A DNA stretch of 23,174 nucleotides, taken from positions 1 to 23,174 of the forward strand of contig JADGON010000296.1 in NCBI GenBank assembly GCA_017882945.1, read 5' to 3'. Each line of letters begins with the position of its first letter. Within the stretch, counting starts at the first letter, position 1. Under the pieces are notes generated by a model that saw only the letters and a program-made list of their open reading frames with translations, did no database searches and was not told the origin of the DNA. Both the position numbers and the translations under genes were made by a program. This DNA comes from Acidimicrobiia bacterium. Its GTDB lineage: Bacteria > Actinomycetota > Acidimicrobiia > IMCC26256 > JAENVU01. Shown piece after piece: positions 1 to 7,585 of this stretch.

Positions 1-6
1 ACTTCC

Positions 7-213
7 GTGACCGGTGTCGAGGAATTGGTCGATCAGCTGCGATCGATCGAGGAGCAGCTCCGCGATCTTGCGTACGACCGGCTGCGGGAAGCGGCCAAGG
101 GCGACGAGACGGCCAAGGCGGACGAGAAGAAGCTGCTCCAGGCGCGACGCGGCATCGAGAAGGCCATCCGCGCTCTCGACACCACGGACCTCGTCGGCGA
201 CGACGGCCCGTAG
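7..213 (+). CDS. Small charged helical hypothetical protein (start may lie upstream)
   Basis: I do not recognise a family for this 68-residue product. It is rich in Glu, Lys, Arg, Asp and Leu. Residues 4-30 and 35-58 read as two amphipathic helices with a short charged break between them, compatible with a small coiled-coil or helical-hairpin protein. There are no cysteines, membrane segments or signal peptide, so a soluble cytoplasmic protein is likely. The GTG at position 7 is the first available start, but only two in-frame codons are visible before it and neither is a stop, so the true start could lie outside the window. It ends with TAG 45 nt before the likely start of the acetyltransferase gene, which suggests co-transcription. 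Confidence 0.55.
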   Translation: MTGVEELVDQLRSIEEQLRDLAYDRLREAAKGDETAKADEKKLLQARRGIEKAIRALDTTDLVGDDGP

Positions 214-257
214 CCCGCAAACCGCTCGCCCCGCCCCGGCCCGCCTTGTCATCATGG

Positions 258-1094
258 ATGATGGTCGCATCGGCACGTGGGACGCACGATCCGGAGCAGG
301 TGCTCTCGGAGGCCGGCGACTTCCTCGCGAGTGATCCGGTCGCTCACAACGTGATCCTCACGTTGCTCCACGCGCGGAGAGCGCACCCGGAGCCCGGCCG
401 GTACTGGATCGTCGATGTCGAAGGTCGGACCGGTGGCGTCGTCTTCCAGTCGCCGTTGCACTGGAGCGCGACCGTCACGCCGATGTCCAATGACGCCGCG
501 TCGGCTGCGGTCGAAGCCATCGTCGAGGACGGGGTGCGACTTCCGGGGTTGACCGGCGAGGCGGCTACCGCCGCGAGCTTCGCGGGGAGCTGGACCGAAC
601 GAGCGCGCGTCGCGGCTCGCCCGGTTCGGGGACAACGGATCTACGAGGTGGGACGCGTCATCGCGCCGAATCCCACCGGTGGCCGGCTCCGCGCCGCAAC
701 CGAGGCGGACCGGAGCCTGCTCGTCGCGTGGCTCCAGGAGTTCCAGATCGAGATCGACGAGACGATCGGCGACGCAGTCGCGGCTGTCGATCGCCGCCTC
801 CCCGCTGGTCAGCTGTGGATCTGGGACGATGGCACACCCGCCGCCTTCGCCGGGCTCTCCGAAGCCGTCGCCGGGGTCGTGCGGATCGGGCCGGTGTACA
901 CGCCGCCCGACCGCCGCGGTCACGGCTTTGCATCCGCGCTCGTCGCCACGGTCTCCAGCGCGGCCCTCGCCGAGGGGCACCGGTGCATCCTGTACACGGA
1001 TCTCGACAACCCGACCTCCAACTCGATCTACCGCGCCACCGGTTACCGAGCTGTTTCGGAAGCCCTCAAGTACGAATTCGGCGAGCCCGGCTGA
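258..1094 (+). CDS. GNAT-family N-acetyltransferase
   Basis: The product (about 278 aa) is a predicted acyl-CoA-dependent N-acyltransferase of unknown substrate. The C-terminal part (about residues 144-275) carries the GNAT signature. A beta strand ending in VYTP is followed by the acetyl-CoA pyrophosphate-binding loop RRGHGFASAL (219-228), and then the late motif DNPTSNSIYRATGYR, in which the Asn and Tyr are the usual conserved positions. The N-terminal half is GNAT-like in size but lacks a clear CoA loop, as in proteins with one degenerate and one active GNAT domain. The start is uncertain: ATG 258, ATG 261 and TTG 246 are all in frame and none has a good Shine-Dalgarno. No membrane segments are seen. 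The gene is convergent with the LOG gene, 130 nt away. Confidence 0.8.
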   Translation: MMVASARGTHDPEQVLSEAGDFLASDPVAHNVILTLLHARRAHPEPGRYWIVDVEGRTGGVVFQSPLHWSATVTPMSNDAASAAVEAIVEDGVRLPGLTGEAATAASFAGSWTERARVAARPVRGQRIYEVGRVIAPNPTGGRLRAATEADRSLLVAWLQEFQIEIDETIGDAVAAVDRRLPAGQLWIWDDGTPAAFAGLSEAVAGVVRIGPVYTPPDRRGHGFASALVATVSSAALAEGHRCILYTDLDNPTSNSIYRATGYRAVSEALKYEFGEPG

Positions 1095-1224
1095 CGGTCC
1101 GCGTGGTGCTCGCCTACGACGAACCGGGCGCACCCGGCCCTCGAAGCGACCTCGGACACGCCACCCGTGTGGTGCCTCCGTCGTGGGCCGAGAGGCTGAA
1201 CCGCGGGAGTGAGCCGCCGCGGGC

Positions 1225-2286
1225 TCAGGTCTTGGCGGAAGGCGCGACCCGGTAGGGGCGGTTCAGCGCGTCAATGAGCTCGCGGAGGCGGGCCCAGCTC
1301 CGGCGGTCGAAGCGGAACGAGATCCGGTCCAGCTCGGGGAAGTCCTTGTCGTCGGCCTCGACCTTCGTCGCGCCGATCGTCTCGATGCTTCCCTTGACCA
1401 CGATGTCGGCGAACGCCGCGTTGAGCGCCTCGAGCTGGCCGGCATCGGGCTCGTGATGCATGCGCAGCACGAGGTTCCCCTCCACGAATCGCATCGAGTG
1501 GTAGTTGGCGTAGAAACCCGTGAGCTCATCGACCGCGGTCTCGACATCGTCGGTGACCAGCACGAGCTTCAGGTCTTCGCCCGAGATATAGCCGCGTTCC
1601 TCGAGCTCGGCCTGCACGAACTCGAGCCAACCGGTCCAGTAGGTACCCCCGGGAACGTCGAGCAGGACGATCGGCGCCGGCTGGGCCTTGCCCGTCTGGA
1701 TGAGGGTGAGGGTCTCGAACGCCTCGTCGAGCGTCCCGTAGCCACCCGGAAGCAGCGCGAACCCGTCGGACTCCTTCACGAACGTGAGCTTGCGGGTGAA
1801 GAAGTAGCGGAAGTTCACCAGCTTCGGGTCACCCGCGAGGAACTCGCTCGTCGTGGCTTCGAACGGGAGCCGGATCGTCACCCCGAACGCGTTCTCGACG
1901 CCGGCGCCCTCGATCCCGGCGGTCATGATCCCGGGGCCGGCACCGGTGATGACCATCCAGTCGTGTGCCGCCAGCGCGGTCGCCAGCCGGCGGGCCTGGT
2001 CGTAGAGCGGGTCGTCCGGCCGCGTCCGCGCGGAACCGAAGATCGAGGCCTTGCGCGCCGCGCGGTACGGAGCGAAGACGTGGAACGCGTAGCGAAGCTC
2101 CTTGAGCGCCGCGCTCGCGATCTTGAGGTCACCGCGTGAGGCGCTGTCGCGCGCCAGCCGGAGCGCGGACGTGACGAGCTCGAAGACGAGATCCTCGTTG
2201 CGCCCGGCCTCCACCTCGTCCACGAGCGCGGCGATGTCCCGGTCGAGCTCCGGGTCACCCGTCCGGTAGCGGGGGAGCTTCTGCAT
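1225..2286 (-). CDS. LOG-family nucleotide 5'-monophosphate ribohydrolase-like protein
   Basis: The 353-aa product belongs to the LOG family (older name 'lysine decarboxylase family', TIGR00730-like). Characterised members hydrolyse AMP or cytokinin ribotides to a free base and ribose 5-phosphate. Visible motifs are the Rossmann-type GAGPGIM (115-121), FTRKL with the conserved Arg (about 163-167), and the diagnostic PGGYGTLDE (180-188), whose Glu is catalytic in the family. Both N- and C-terminal extensions (about 80 and 120 residues) make it longer than the 190-aa minimal LOG enzymes, resembling the longer YgdH/PpnN-type or actinobacterial forms. Its ATG overlaps the stop of the upstream PfkB kinase gene (TGATG), so translational coupling is likely. 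True lysine decarboxylase activity is not expected because there is no PLP-enzyme signature. Confidence 0.85.
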   Translation of the reverse strand: MQKLPRYRTGDPELDRDIAALVDEVEAGRNEDLVFELVTSALRLARDSASRGDLKIASAALKELRYAFHVFAPYRAARKASIFGSARTRPDDPLYDQARRLATALAAHDWMVITGAGPGIMTAGIEGAGVENAFGVTIRLPFEATTSEFLAGDPKLVNFRYFFTRKLTFVKESDGFALLPGGYGTLDEAFETLTLIQTGKAQPAPIVLLDVPGGTYWTGWLEFVQAELEERGYISGEDLKLVLVTDDVETAVDELTGFYANYHSMRFVEGNLVLRMHHEPDAGQLEALNAAFADIVVKGSIETIGATKVEADDKDFPELDRISFRFDRRSWARLRELIDALNRPYRVAPSAKT

Positions 2287-3278
2287 CAGTCGCCGGGAAG
2301 CAGTGGGAGCGCAAGCTCGGCAAGGTCCGTCTCGGGTCGCGCCCCGATGTGCGAGATCACCTCCGACGCGCAGAGCGCGCCCAGCCGACCGCAGAGCCCG
2401 AGGTCGTAGTCCCGGGTGAAGCCGTGCAGGAACCCCGCCGCGTAGAGGTCGCCGGCGCCGGTGGTGTCGATCAGCTTCCCGCCGGGGATCGGGTGGGCGT
2501 CAACGACGTGCACCTCCTCGCCGCGGATGATCACCGAACCCTTCTCGCCGCGAGTCAGCGCCGCCACCTCGCAATGGCCGGTCACCCGCTGCAGCGCGGC
2601 GTCGAAGGTGTCGACCTCGTAGAGCGCGAGGATCTCGGCCTCGTTCGCGAAGAGGATGTCCACCGAGCCCTCGACGAGGTCGAGGAAGGTCTCGCGGTGG
2701 CGTTCGACCGCGAACAGGTCCGAGAGCGTCAGCGCGACGCGCTGACCGGCATCGTGCGCGTAGCCGGCTGCGGCGCGGTACGCGAGCTGGGCGCCGGGAG
2801 AGTCCCAGAGGTACCCCTCGAGGTAGGTGATCGATGCCGACGCGATCAGCTCCGGATCGACATCGAGCTCGCCGAGCTCCACGGACGCTCCGAGGTACGT
2901 GTTGAGCGTCCGCTCGGCGTCGGGGGTCACGACGATCAGGCAGCGTCCGGACGGCAGGCCGTCGGACGCCGGCGGCGTGTCGAACTGCACCCCCGCGGCG
3001 CGCAGGTCGTGCGCGTAGACCGCGCCGAGCTGGTCGGTGCGCACCCGCCCGATGAACGCAGCATTGCTTCCCAGGGACGCGAGACCGGCCATCGTGTTCG
3101 CAGCCGAGCCGCCGGAGATCTCCACCGCGGGATTCATCGCCGCGTAGAGCGCTTCAGCCCGCTCGGTGTCGATGAGGGCCATCGTGCCCTTGACCATGCC
3201 CTGGGTCTCGACGAACTCGTCGGACTCGTGGCTCAGGACATCGACGAGCGCGTTCCCAATCGCGACGACATCAATCAT
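2286..3278 (-). CDS. PfkB-family carbohydrate/nucleoside kinase, adenosine-kinase-like
   Basis: The 330-aa product is a ribokinase-superfamily (PfkB) sugar or nucleoside kinase. The N-terminal signature GGSAANTMAGLASLG (56-70) and the C-terminal signature DTTGAGDLYAAGF (271-283) are both present, with Asp277 as the expected catalytic base and the GAGD anion hole intact. The opening MIDVVAIGNALVDVL and the spacing resemble the adenosine-kinase branch, but the substrate cannot be fixed from sequence; ribokinase-like or other nucleoside kinases remain possible. The start was chosen at ATG 3278 because family homology begins there and a GAGGAG stretch lies about 11 nt upstream; the open frame continues far upstream only as antisense-free read-through inside fbiC. 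It begins 20 nt after fbiC ends and overlaps the LOG gene by one base, giving a three-gene operon. Confidence 0.88.
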   Translation of the reverse strand: MIDVVAIGNALVDVLSHESDEFVETQGMVKGTMALIDTERAEALYAAMNPAVEISGGSAANTMAGLASLGSNAAFIGRVRTDQLGAVYAHDLRAAGVQFDTPPASDGLPSGRCLIVVTPDAERTLNTYLGASVELGELDVDPELIASASITYLEGYLWDSPGAQLAYRAAAGYAHDAGQRVALTLSDLFAVERHRETFLDLVEGSVDILFANEAEILALYEVDTFDAALQRVTGHCEVAALTRGEKGSVIIRGEEVHVVDAHPIPGGKLIDTTGAGDLYAAGFLHGFTRDYDLGLCGRLGALCASEVISHIGARPETDLAELALPLLPGD

Positions 3279-3298
3279 TCCCGCTCGCTCTCCTCGGT

Positions 3299-5689
3299 TC
3301 AGGCTTCGACAGGGGCCGACGGCCGCAGCACGACGGGGACCGGGACGTTGACCGGCTCGTCGTGGTGGTGCGGCTCGGGCGCGGGGCGCAAGCGCCGGCC
3401 CACGGTGTTGATGCGTCCGTACAGCGTCGTGCGCTGCTCGAGCGGCCGACCGAGCGTGTCCACCATCGCGTGGAAGTCGCTCTCGTCGGCTTCCTGGCCG
3501 TGGTTCGCGCCGGCCGCCCGCGAGATGTTCTCGTCCATGAGCGTCCCTCCGAGGTCGTTGCAGCCCGCCTGCAACGCCTGGCGCGCGCCGGCGATGCCGG
3601 TCTTGACCCAGGAGATCTGCACGTTCTCGATCCAGCCGCGGTAGGTGATGCGCCCGACCGCCTGCATCAGGAGCAGCTCCCGGAACGTCGGACCCTTGCG
3701 GGCGCGCTTCTGCAGGAAGATCGGCGTCGCCATGTGGACGAAGGGGAGCGGGACGAACTCCGTGAACCCGCCGGTCTCCTGCTGCAGGGTCCGCGTGCGC
3801 ACCAGGTGGTTGGCCACATGGACCGGTCGCTCGACGTGGCCGAACATGATCGTGACGTTCGAACGTAGGCCGACCGAGTGCGCGATGCGGTGAGCTTCGA
3901 GCCACTCCTCCGTGTTGACCTTGTCCGGACAGATGACGGCGCGGACCTCGTCGTCGAGGATCTCGGCCGCGGTACCCGGCAAGGTCGACAGCCCCGCCTC
4001 CTTCGCCAGGGTGAGGTACTCGCCGAGGTCCATCCCGAGTCGCTTGGCCCCCTCGGTCACCTCGAGCGCGGTGAACCCGTGGATGTGGATCTGCGGCGCG
4101 ACGGCCTTCACGGCCCGGGCGATGTCCAGGTAGTAGTCGCCGTCGAAGTCGGGGTGGATGCCTCCCTGCAGACACACTTCGGTCGCACCGCAATCAACGG
4201 CCTCGAGCACGCGGGCCTGGATCTCCTCGACGCCGAGCAGGTACGGGTCGCCGCGCAGGTTCAGCGAGAGCGGACCCTTCGAGAACGCGCAGAACCGGCA
4301 CTTGAACGTGCAGATGTTCGTGTAGTTGATGTTCCGGTTGCGCACGAACGTGACCGTGTCGCCCACGATGTCGCGCCGCAGCTCGTCAGCCACCGCGAAG
4401 ACAGACAGCATCTCGGGGCCGCGCGCGCCGAGCAGCGTGACGATCTCGTCGACACCGACCTCTTCACCACGCCGTACGCCGTCGAGCACCTCGCCGACCG
4501 GACCTCCGGCACGCGCCGGGGTCGGTGCCGGGAGCAGGGAGGGCGGGGCGACGTCGCCACCGCTCGACCAGCGATCGTCGCGAGCGAGTCCCTCGAGGTC
4601 GTTCGCGCACAGGACCGCGAAGCGCACCGCCGGATCGAGCCACTGCTCGGGATCGCGCACGTACTCGGGATACACGGTGAGCCTCGGTGCGAGCGTCTTC
4701 CCCGCAGCTTCGGTCGCCGCGCGCAGGAGATCGAGCGCGGGCCACGGTCGCTCGGGGTTGACATGATCGGCGGTGACCGCAGAGACGCCACCCCAGTCGT
4801 CGATCCCGGCGGAGACGAGATCACCCAGCCCGTCGGGGTCGGTGAGATTCGGCGGAGCCTGGATGTGCATCGCACCGCCGAGCACGAGCCGCGCCAGCGC
4901 GATCGCCTGCAGCAGATCTTCGGGCGGGCACGGCGGTGCGTCGTGCATCTTCGTGCCGGGCTTGGGCAGGAAGTTCTGGACGATCACTTCCTGGACGTGG
5001 CCGTGCCGCTCGTGCGCGGCGCGAATCGCGAGGAGCGCGTCGAGCCGCTCTTCGACGGTCTCGCCGAAGCCGACGAGGATCCCGGTCGTGAACGGGATGC
5101 GCGCCCGGCCCGCGGCTTCGAGCGTGGCCAGGCGGCGGCTCGCGGTCTTGTCCGGCGCACCGTGGTGCGGCCCGCCGGGCTCGTGGAGCCAGTCCGCGAG
5201 CGACTCGAGCATCATCCCCTGGGACGGGCTGACCGCGCGGAGCCGCTCGAGGTCGGCCTCGCCGAGCGCGCCGGCGTTGGCGTGGGGGAGCAGGCCGGTC
5301 TCGTCCAACACCGCCTGGCACGCGGCGACGAGGTAGTCCACCGTCGAGGAGTAGCCGCGGGCGGCGAGCCACTCCGCGGCGACGGGGTAGCGGTCCTCGG
5401 GACCCTCGCCCAGCGTGAACAGGGCCTCGTGGCAGCCCTGGGCGGCACCGGCCCGCGCGATCGCGAGCACGTCCTCGATCGGCAGGAACGGCTGGTCGAG
5501 GCGCGCCGGGGGCTTGGCGAACGTGCAGTAGCCGCAGCGGTCGCGGCACAGCATCGTGAGCGGGATGAAGACCTTGGGCGAGAACGTGACCCGATTGCCG
5601 TGGTGCGCGTCGCGCAGCCGCCCCGCGGCATCGACGAGCTCGGCCAGGGGCGCGTGCAAGAGCTCTCGCGCCTCGACGGGGGTGATCAC
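3299..5689 (-). CDS. fbiC: FbiC: fused CofG/CofH radical-SAM FO synthase (coenzyme F420 biosynthesis)
   Basis: This 796-aa enzyme makes FO (7,8-didemethyl-8-hydroxy-5-deazariboflavin), the chromophore of F420, from tyrosine and 5-amino-6-ribitylaminouracil. Two radical-SAM domains are visible. The N-terminal CofG half has CRDRCGYC (Cys48, Cys52, Cys55). The C-terminal CofH half has CTFKCRFC (Cys460, Cys464, Cys467). Both are the CxxxCxxC cluster motif that binds a [4Fe-4S] centre. Other family hallmarks are EVIVQNFLPKPGT (about 234-246), the DDWGGVSAVTADHVNPERPWP region, split by length here (298-317), and LPFVHM in the CofH half. The length is slightly below that of the mycobacterial protein, which has a longer N terminus. 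The start is GTG 5689; a TAGGCT element ends six bases before it, so the mRNA may be leaderless. It is first gene of an operon with the PfkB and LOG genes. Confidence 0.95.
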   Translation of the reverse strand: MITPVEARELLHAPLAELVDAAGRLRDAHHGNRVTFSPKVFIPLTMLCRDRCGYCTFAKPPARLDQPFLPIEDVLAIARAGAAQGCHEALFTLGEGPEDRYPVAAEWLAARGYSSTVDYLVAACQAVLDETGLLPHANAGALGEADLERLRAVSPSQGMMLESLADWLHEPGGPHHGAPDKTASRRLATLEAAGRARIPFTTGILVGFGETVEERLDALLAIRAAHERHGHVQEVIVQNFLPKPGTKMHDAPPCPPEDLLQAIALARLVLGGAMHIQAPPNLTDPDGLGDLVSAGIDDWGGVSAVTADHVNPERPWPALDLLRAATEAAGKTLAPRLTVYPEYVRDPEQWLDPAVRFAVLCANDLEGLARDDRWSSGGDVAPPSLLPAPTPARAGGPVGEVLDGVRRGEEVGVDEIVTLLGARGPEMLSVFAVADELRRDIVGDTVTFVRNRNINYTNICTFKCRFCAFSKGPLSLNLRGDPYLLGVEEIQARVLEAVDCGATEVCLQGGIHPDFDGDYYLDIARAVKAVAPQIHIHGFTALEVTEGAKRLGMDLGEYLTLAKEAGLSTLPGTAAEILDDEVRAVICPDKVNTEEWLEAHRIAHSVGLRSNVTIMFGHVERPVHVANHLVRTRTLQQETGGFTEFVPLPFVHMATPIFLQKRARKGPTFRELLLMQAVGRITYRGWIENVQISWVKTGIAGARQALQAGCNDLGGTLMDENISRAAGANHGQEADESDFHAMVDTLGRPLEQRTTLYGRINTVGRRLRPAPEPHHHDEPVNVPVPVVLRPSAPVEA

Positions 5690-5695
5690 GCTTGC

Positions 5696-5701
5696 AGCCT
5701 A
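5696..5701 (-). promoter_or_regulatory. Candidate -10 element (TAGGCT) for fbiC
   Basis: On the minus strand TAGGCT (a TANNNT-type -10) ends exactly six bases before the fbiC GTG. Transcription starting about 6-8 nt after a -10 would begin at or next to the start codon, giving a leaderless transcript, a common arrangement in actinobacteria. No convincing -35 is visible and there is no Shine-Dalgarno before the GTG. The same hexamer occurs upstream of tkt and of the acyl-CoA synthetase gene. Confidence 0.35.
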
Positions 5702-5718
5702 CGCGCCGGTCATCCCGC

Positions 5719-5724
5719 TAGATT
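5719..5724 (+). promoter_or_regulatory. Candidate -10 element (TAGATT) for the acyl-CoA dehydrogenase-like gene
   Basis: TAGATT fits the TANNNT pattern and lies about 35 nt before the GTG at 5760, inside the 70-bp divergent region shared with fbiC. It would give a leader of roughly 28-30 nt that includes the AGGAG at 5749-5753. No recognisable -35 hexamer is at the expected distance, so this is a weak call. Confidence 0.25.
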
Positions 5725-5748
5725 TCACCGCTCATGGCCGGGCAGATC

Positions 5749-5753
5749 AGGAG
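5749..5753 (+). promoter_or_regulatory. Ribosome binding site AGGAG deciding the start at 5760
   Basis: AGGAG sits six nucleotides before GTG 5760. It decides between this start and the many in-frame codons further upstream (to 5556), which lie inside fbiC on the other strand and encode residues with no resemblance to the family. Confidence 0.7.
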
Positions 5754-5759
5754 CACTTC

Positions 5760-6920
5760 GTGAGCGGAAGCGGCCGAGACGTCATCGCCTTGGCCCGGGA
5801 GCTGGCCGCCGAGTTCGGTGAGCGGGCCGGCGAGGTGGACCGGGAGGGACGGTTCCCCCACGAGAACATCGCTCGGCTCAAGGAGTCCGGCTATCTCCAG
5901 CTGCCCATCCCCGAGGAGCTGGGCGGGAGCGGCGCGGATCTGTCGACCGTCTGTCGTGCCCAGTCGATCCTGGCCGGTGGCTGCGCGTCGACCGCGCTCG
6001 CCGCGAACATGCACCTCTTCGGTCTCGGCGCGGCAGCCGAGTCCCTGGCCGACGGTCAGGACGAGGCCCGGATGGTCCTGCAGCTCGCGGCGACCGGCAT
6101 CGTCATCGGCGGGTCGTTCACCGACGCGGCCACCGGTCTCAACGTCCGCGCGTCGTCGACCCCGGCCGAGCGGGTGGAGGGCGGCTACAAGATCCACGGT
6201 CGCAAGGCCTTCTGCTCGCTCGCTCCCGCGCTCGACATCTTCTACGGCACCGCCGGCCTGACCGACGGCACCGGTCTGCTCCTGTTCGCCATCGGGCGGG
6301 ACGCGCCGGGCCTCTCGTTCGTGGACACCTGGGACACGATGGCGATGCGCGGCACCGGCTCCTGGGACGTCATCTTCGACGAGGTGTTCGTGCCCGAGTT
6401 CATGGCGCAGGTCGGCACGCCGTGGGACGAGTGGGATCGGCGCAGCGAGCGAATGCTGTCGTGGTTCTCCTGCACGGTCGCGTCGGTGTACCTCGGCATC
6501 GCGGAAGCGGCCCTGGCGTTCACCGCTTCGTACCTCTCCAAGCGGACGCTCGGGGGAATGAAGCACCCGATCTCGCGCCAGCCCGGCATCATCTTCGGGG
6601 CGGGCGAAGTCGACGCGCTCATCCGACCGGCTCGCGCGTTGCTCGAAGACACCTTGCGCCGCCGCGAGGACCGCGTCCTGCCCGCGCACGAGGTCGTCGC
6701 CGTGAAGTACTGCGTGACCAACGCGGCCGTCGCGGCCGTTGACAGGTGCTTCCGGATGGTGGGCGGCAGCGGCCTCTACCGGCGGCTGCCGATCGAGCGG
6801 ATGTTCCGCGACGTGCAGGCCGGACCGCTGCACCCACCCACGAACGACCTCGCACTCGAAGGGCTCGGCCGCGCCGCGCTCGGCATTCCCGCCGACGCCC
6901 AGCCCCGCTGGGGCGACTGA
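5760..6920 (+). CDS. Acyl-CoA dehydrogenase-superfamily flavoprotein (possible DszC/monooxygenase-like subtype)
   Basis: The 386-aa product has the three-part acyl-CoA dehydrogenase fold. The N-terminal helical domain includes LPIPEELGGSGADLS (48-62). The middle beta domain includes GSFTDAATGLNVRAS (118-132), the GYKIHGRKAFCS segment (142-153) and MAMRGTGSWDVIFDEVFVPE (195-213 region). The C-terminal helical domain includes MVGGSGLY (333-340) and RMFRDVQAGPLHPP (347-360). Start GTG 5760 has AGGAG six bases upstream. In classical acyl-CoA dehydrogenases the C-terminal domain supplies a catalytic Glu; here the RDVQAGPLHPPTND stretch looks more like the Acyl-CoA_dh_2 branch that includes DszC/SfnC-type and HpaA-type flavin monooxygenases. 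The reaction could therefore be dehydrogenation or flavin-dependent oxygenation. It is divergent from fbiC and convergent with pgl (17 nt apart, no terminator visible). Confidence 0.85.
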   Translation: MSGSGRDVIALARELAAEFGERAGEVDREGRFPHENIARLKESGYLQLPIPEELGGSGADLSTVCRAQSILAGGCASTALAANMHLFGLGAAAESLADGQDEARMVLQLAATGIVIGGSFTDAATGLNVRASSTPAERVEGGYKIHGRKAFCSLAPALDIFYGTAGLTDGTGLLLFAIGRDAPGLSFVDTWDTMAMRGTGSWDVIFDEVFVPEFMAQVGTPWDEWDRRSERMLSWFSCTVASVYLGIAEAALAFTASYLSKRTLGGMKHPISRQPGIIFGAGEVDALIRPARALLEDTLRRREDRVLPAHEVVAVKYCVTNAAVAAVDRCFRMVGGSGLYRRLPIERMFRDVQAGPLHPPTNDLALEGLGRAALGIPADAQPRWGD

Positions 6921-6937
6921 TCCACCGCCGACTCCGG

Positions 6938-7585
6938 CTAGCCGAGAGCTTCCTTGTCGGCGAGCCAGATGACCTGCTCCGCGCGGACGCGGGTCGCGGG
7001 CAGCGACTCGTCGCCGGCGCGCACTCGCGCGAACACTTCGCGCTTCTCCGCTCCCGCAACGGTGACCAGCACGAGACGTGCGCGTTCGATCGCGGGATAG
7101 GTGAACGTGAGCCGAGGGTGGGGATGCAGCTCGTCGCCCGCAGTGGTCACGTAGTGGTCGGTGATGTCCAGCGTCGGCGACCCGGGGAACAACGAGGCGG
7201 TATGACCGTCCGGACCCAGGCCGAGATGCACGACATCGATCGGGCTACGGGTCCGGACGAGCGCGTCATAGACGTTTGCGGCGGATTCCGGGGTGGGTCC
7301 GGCCGTGGCCATCGAGTGCAGAGCTTTCGGTTGCGCGATCGCGAACAGGACGCGGCGGATCATGCCTTCGTTCGAGTCCGGATCCGTGACCGGGACGAAG
7401 CGCTCGTCGCCGATGAACACCTCCGTGCCCGACCAGTCCATCGCGCGCGTGGCGAGCGCCTCGTAGCTCTCCTCGGCGGTCGAGCCGCCCGAGAGCGCGA
7501 TCGACCGCGGCTTCCGCTCGGCCACCAGGTCGGCGAACGCCTCTTGCACGCTCTCGACCTCGCGCACCTCACCGAAGAAGCTCAT
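6938..7585 (-). CDS. pgl: 6-phosphogluconolactonase
   Basis: The 215-aa product hydrolyses 6-phosphoglucono-delta-lactone to 6-phosphogluconate, the second oxidative step of the pentose phosphate pathway, in the cytosol. Family motifs are LSGGSTAEE (31-39), GDERFVPVTDPDSNEGMIR (59-77) and LGLGPDGHTASLFPGSP (121-137), the last containing the conserved His of the active site. Start ATG 7585 was chosen over the in-frame ATG 7597 because GGAGG lies five bases before it and because it forms an ATGA overlap with the zwf stop; the earlier ATG has no ribosome binding site. Length is slightly short but normal for the DevB/SOL family. It is cotranscribed with and translationally coupled to zwf. Confidence 0.93.
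   Translation of the reverse strand: MSFFGEVREVESVQEAFADLVAERKPRSIALSGGSTAEESYEALATRAMDWSGTEVFIGDERFVPVTDPDSNEGMIRRVLFAIAQPKALHSMATAGPTPESAANVYDALVRTRSPIDVVHLGLGPDGHTASLFPGSPTLDITDHYVTTAGDELHPHPRLTFTYPAIERARLVLVTVAGAEKREVFARVRAGDESLPATRVRAEQVIWLADKEALG

Noticed and set aside
252..1133. Long minus-strand open frame opposite the acetyltransferase gene
   Set aside because: It is an antisense shadow in GC-rich DNA: Arg/Gly/Asp-rich with no family motifs, while the plus strand encodes a clear GNAT domain.
1156..1170. Short hairpin (ACACG / CGTGT) between the convergent acetyltransferase and LOG genes as terminator
   Set aside because: The stem is only five base pairs with no T-tract; it is not distinguishable from chance.
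3279..4193. N-terminal extension of the PfkB kinase upstream of ATG 3278
   Set aside because: The extension is an out-of-frame reading of fbiC and is Arg/Pro-rich; family homology begins exactly at MIDVVAIGNA.
3878..5821. 647-codon plus-strand open frame opposite fbiC
   Set aside because: fbiC on the minus strand has both radical-SAM motifs and full-length family similarity; the opposite frame is low-complexity Arg/Glu/Val-rich sequence.
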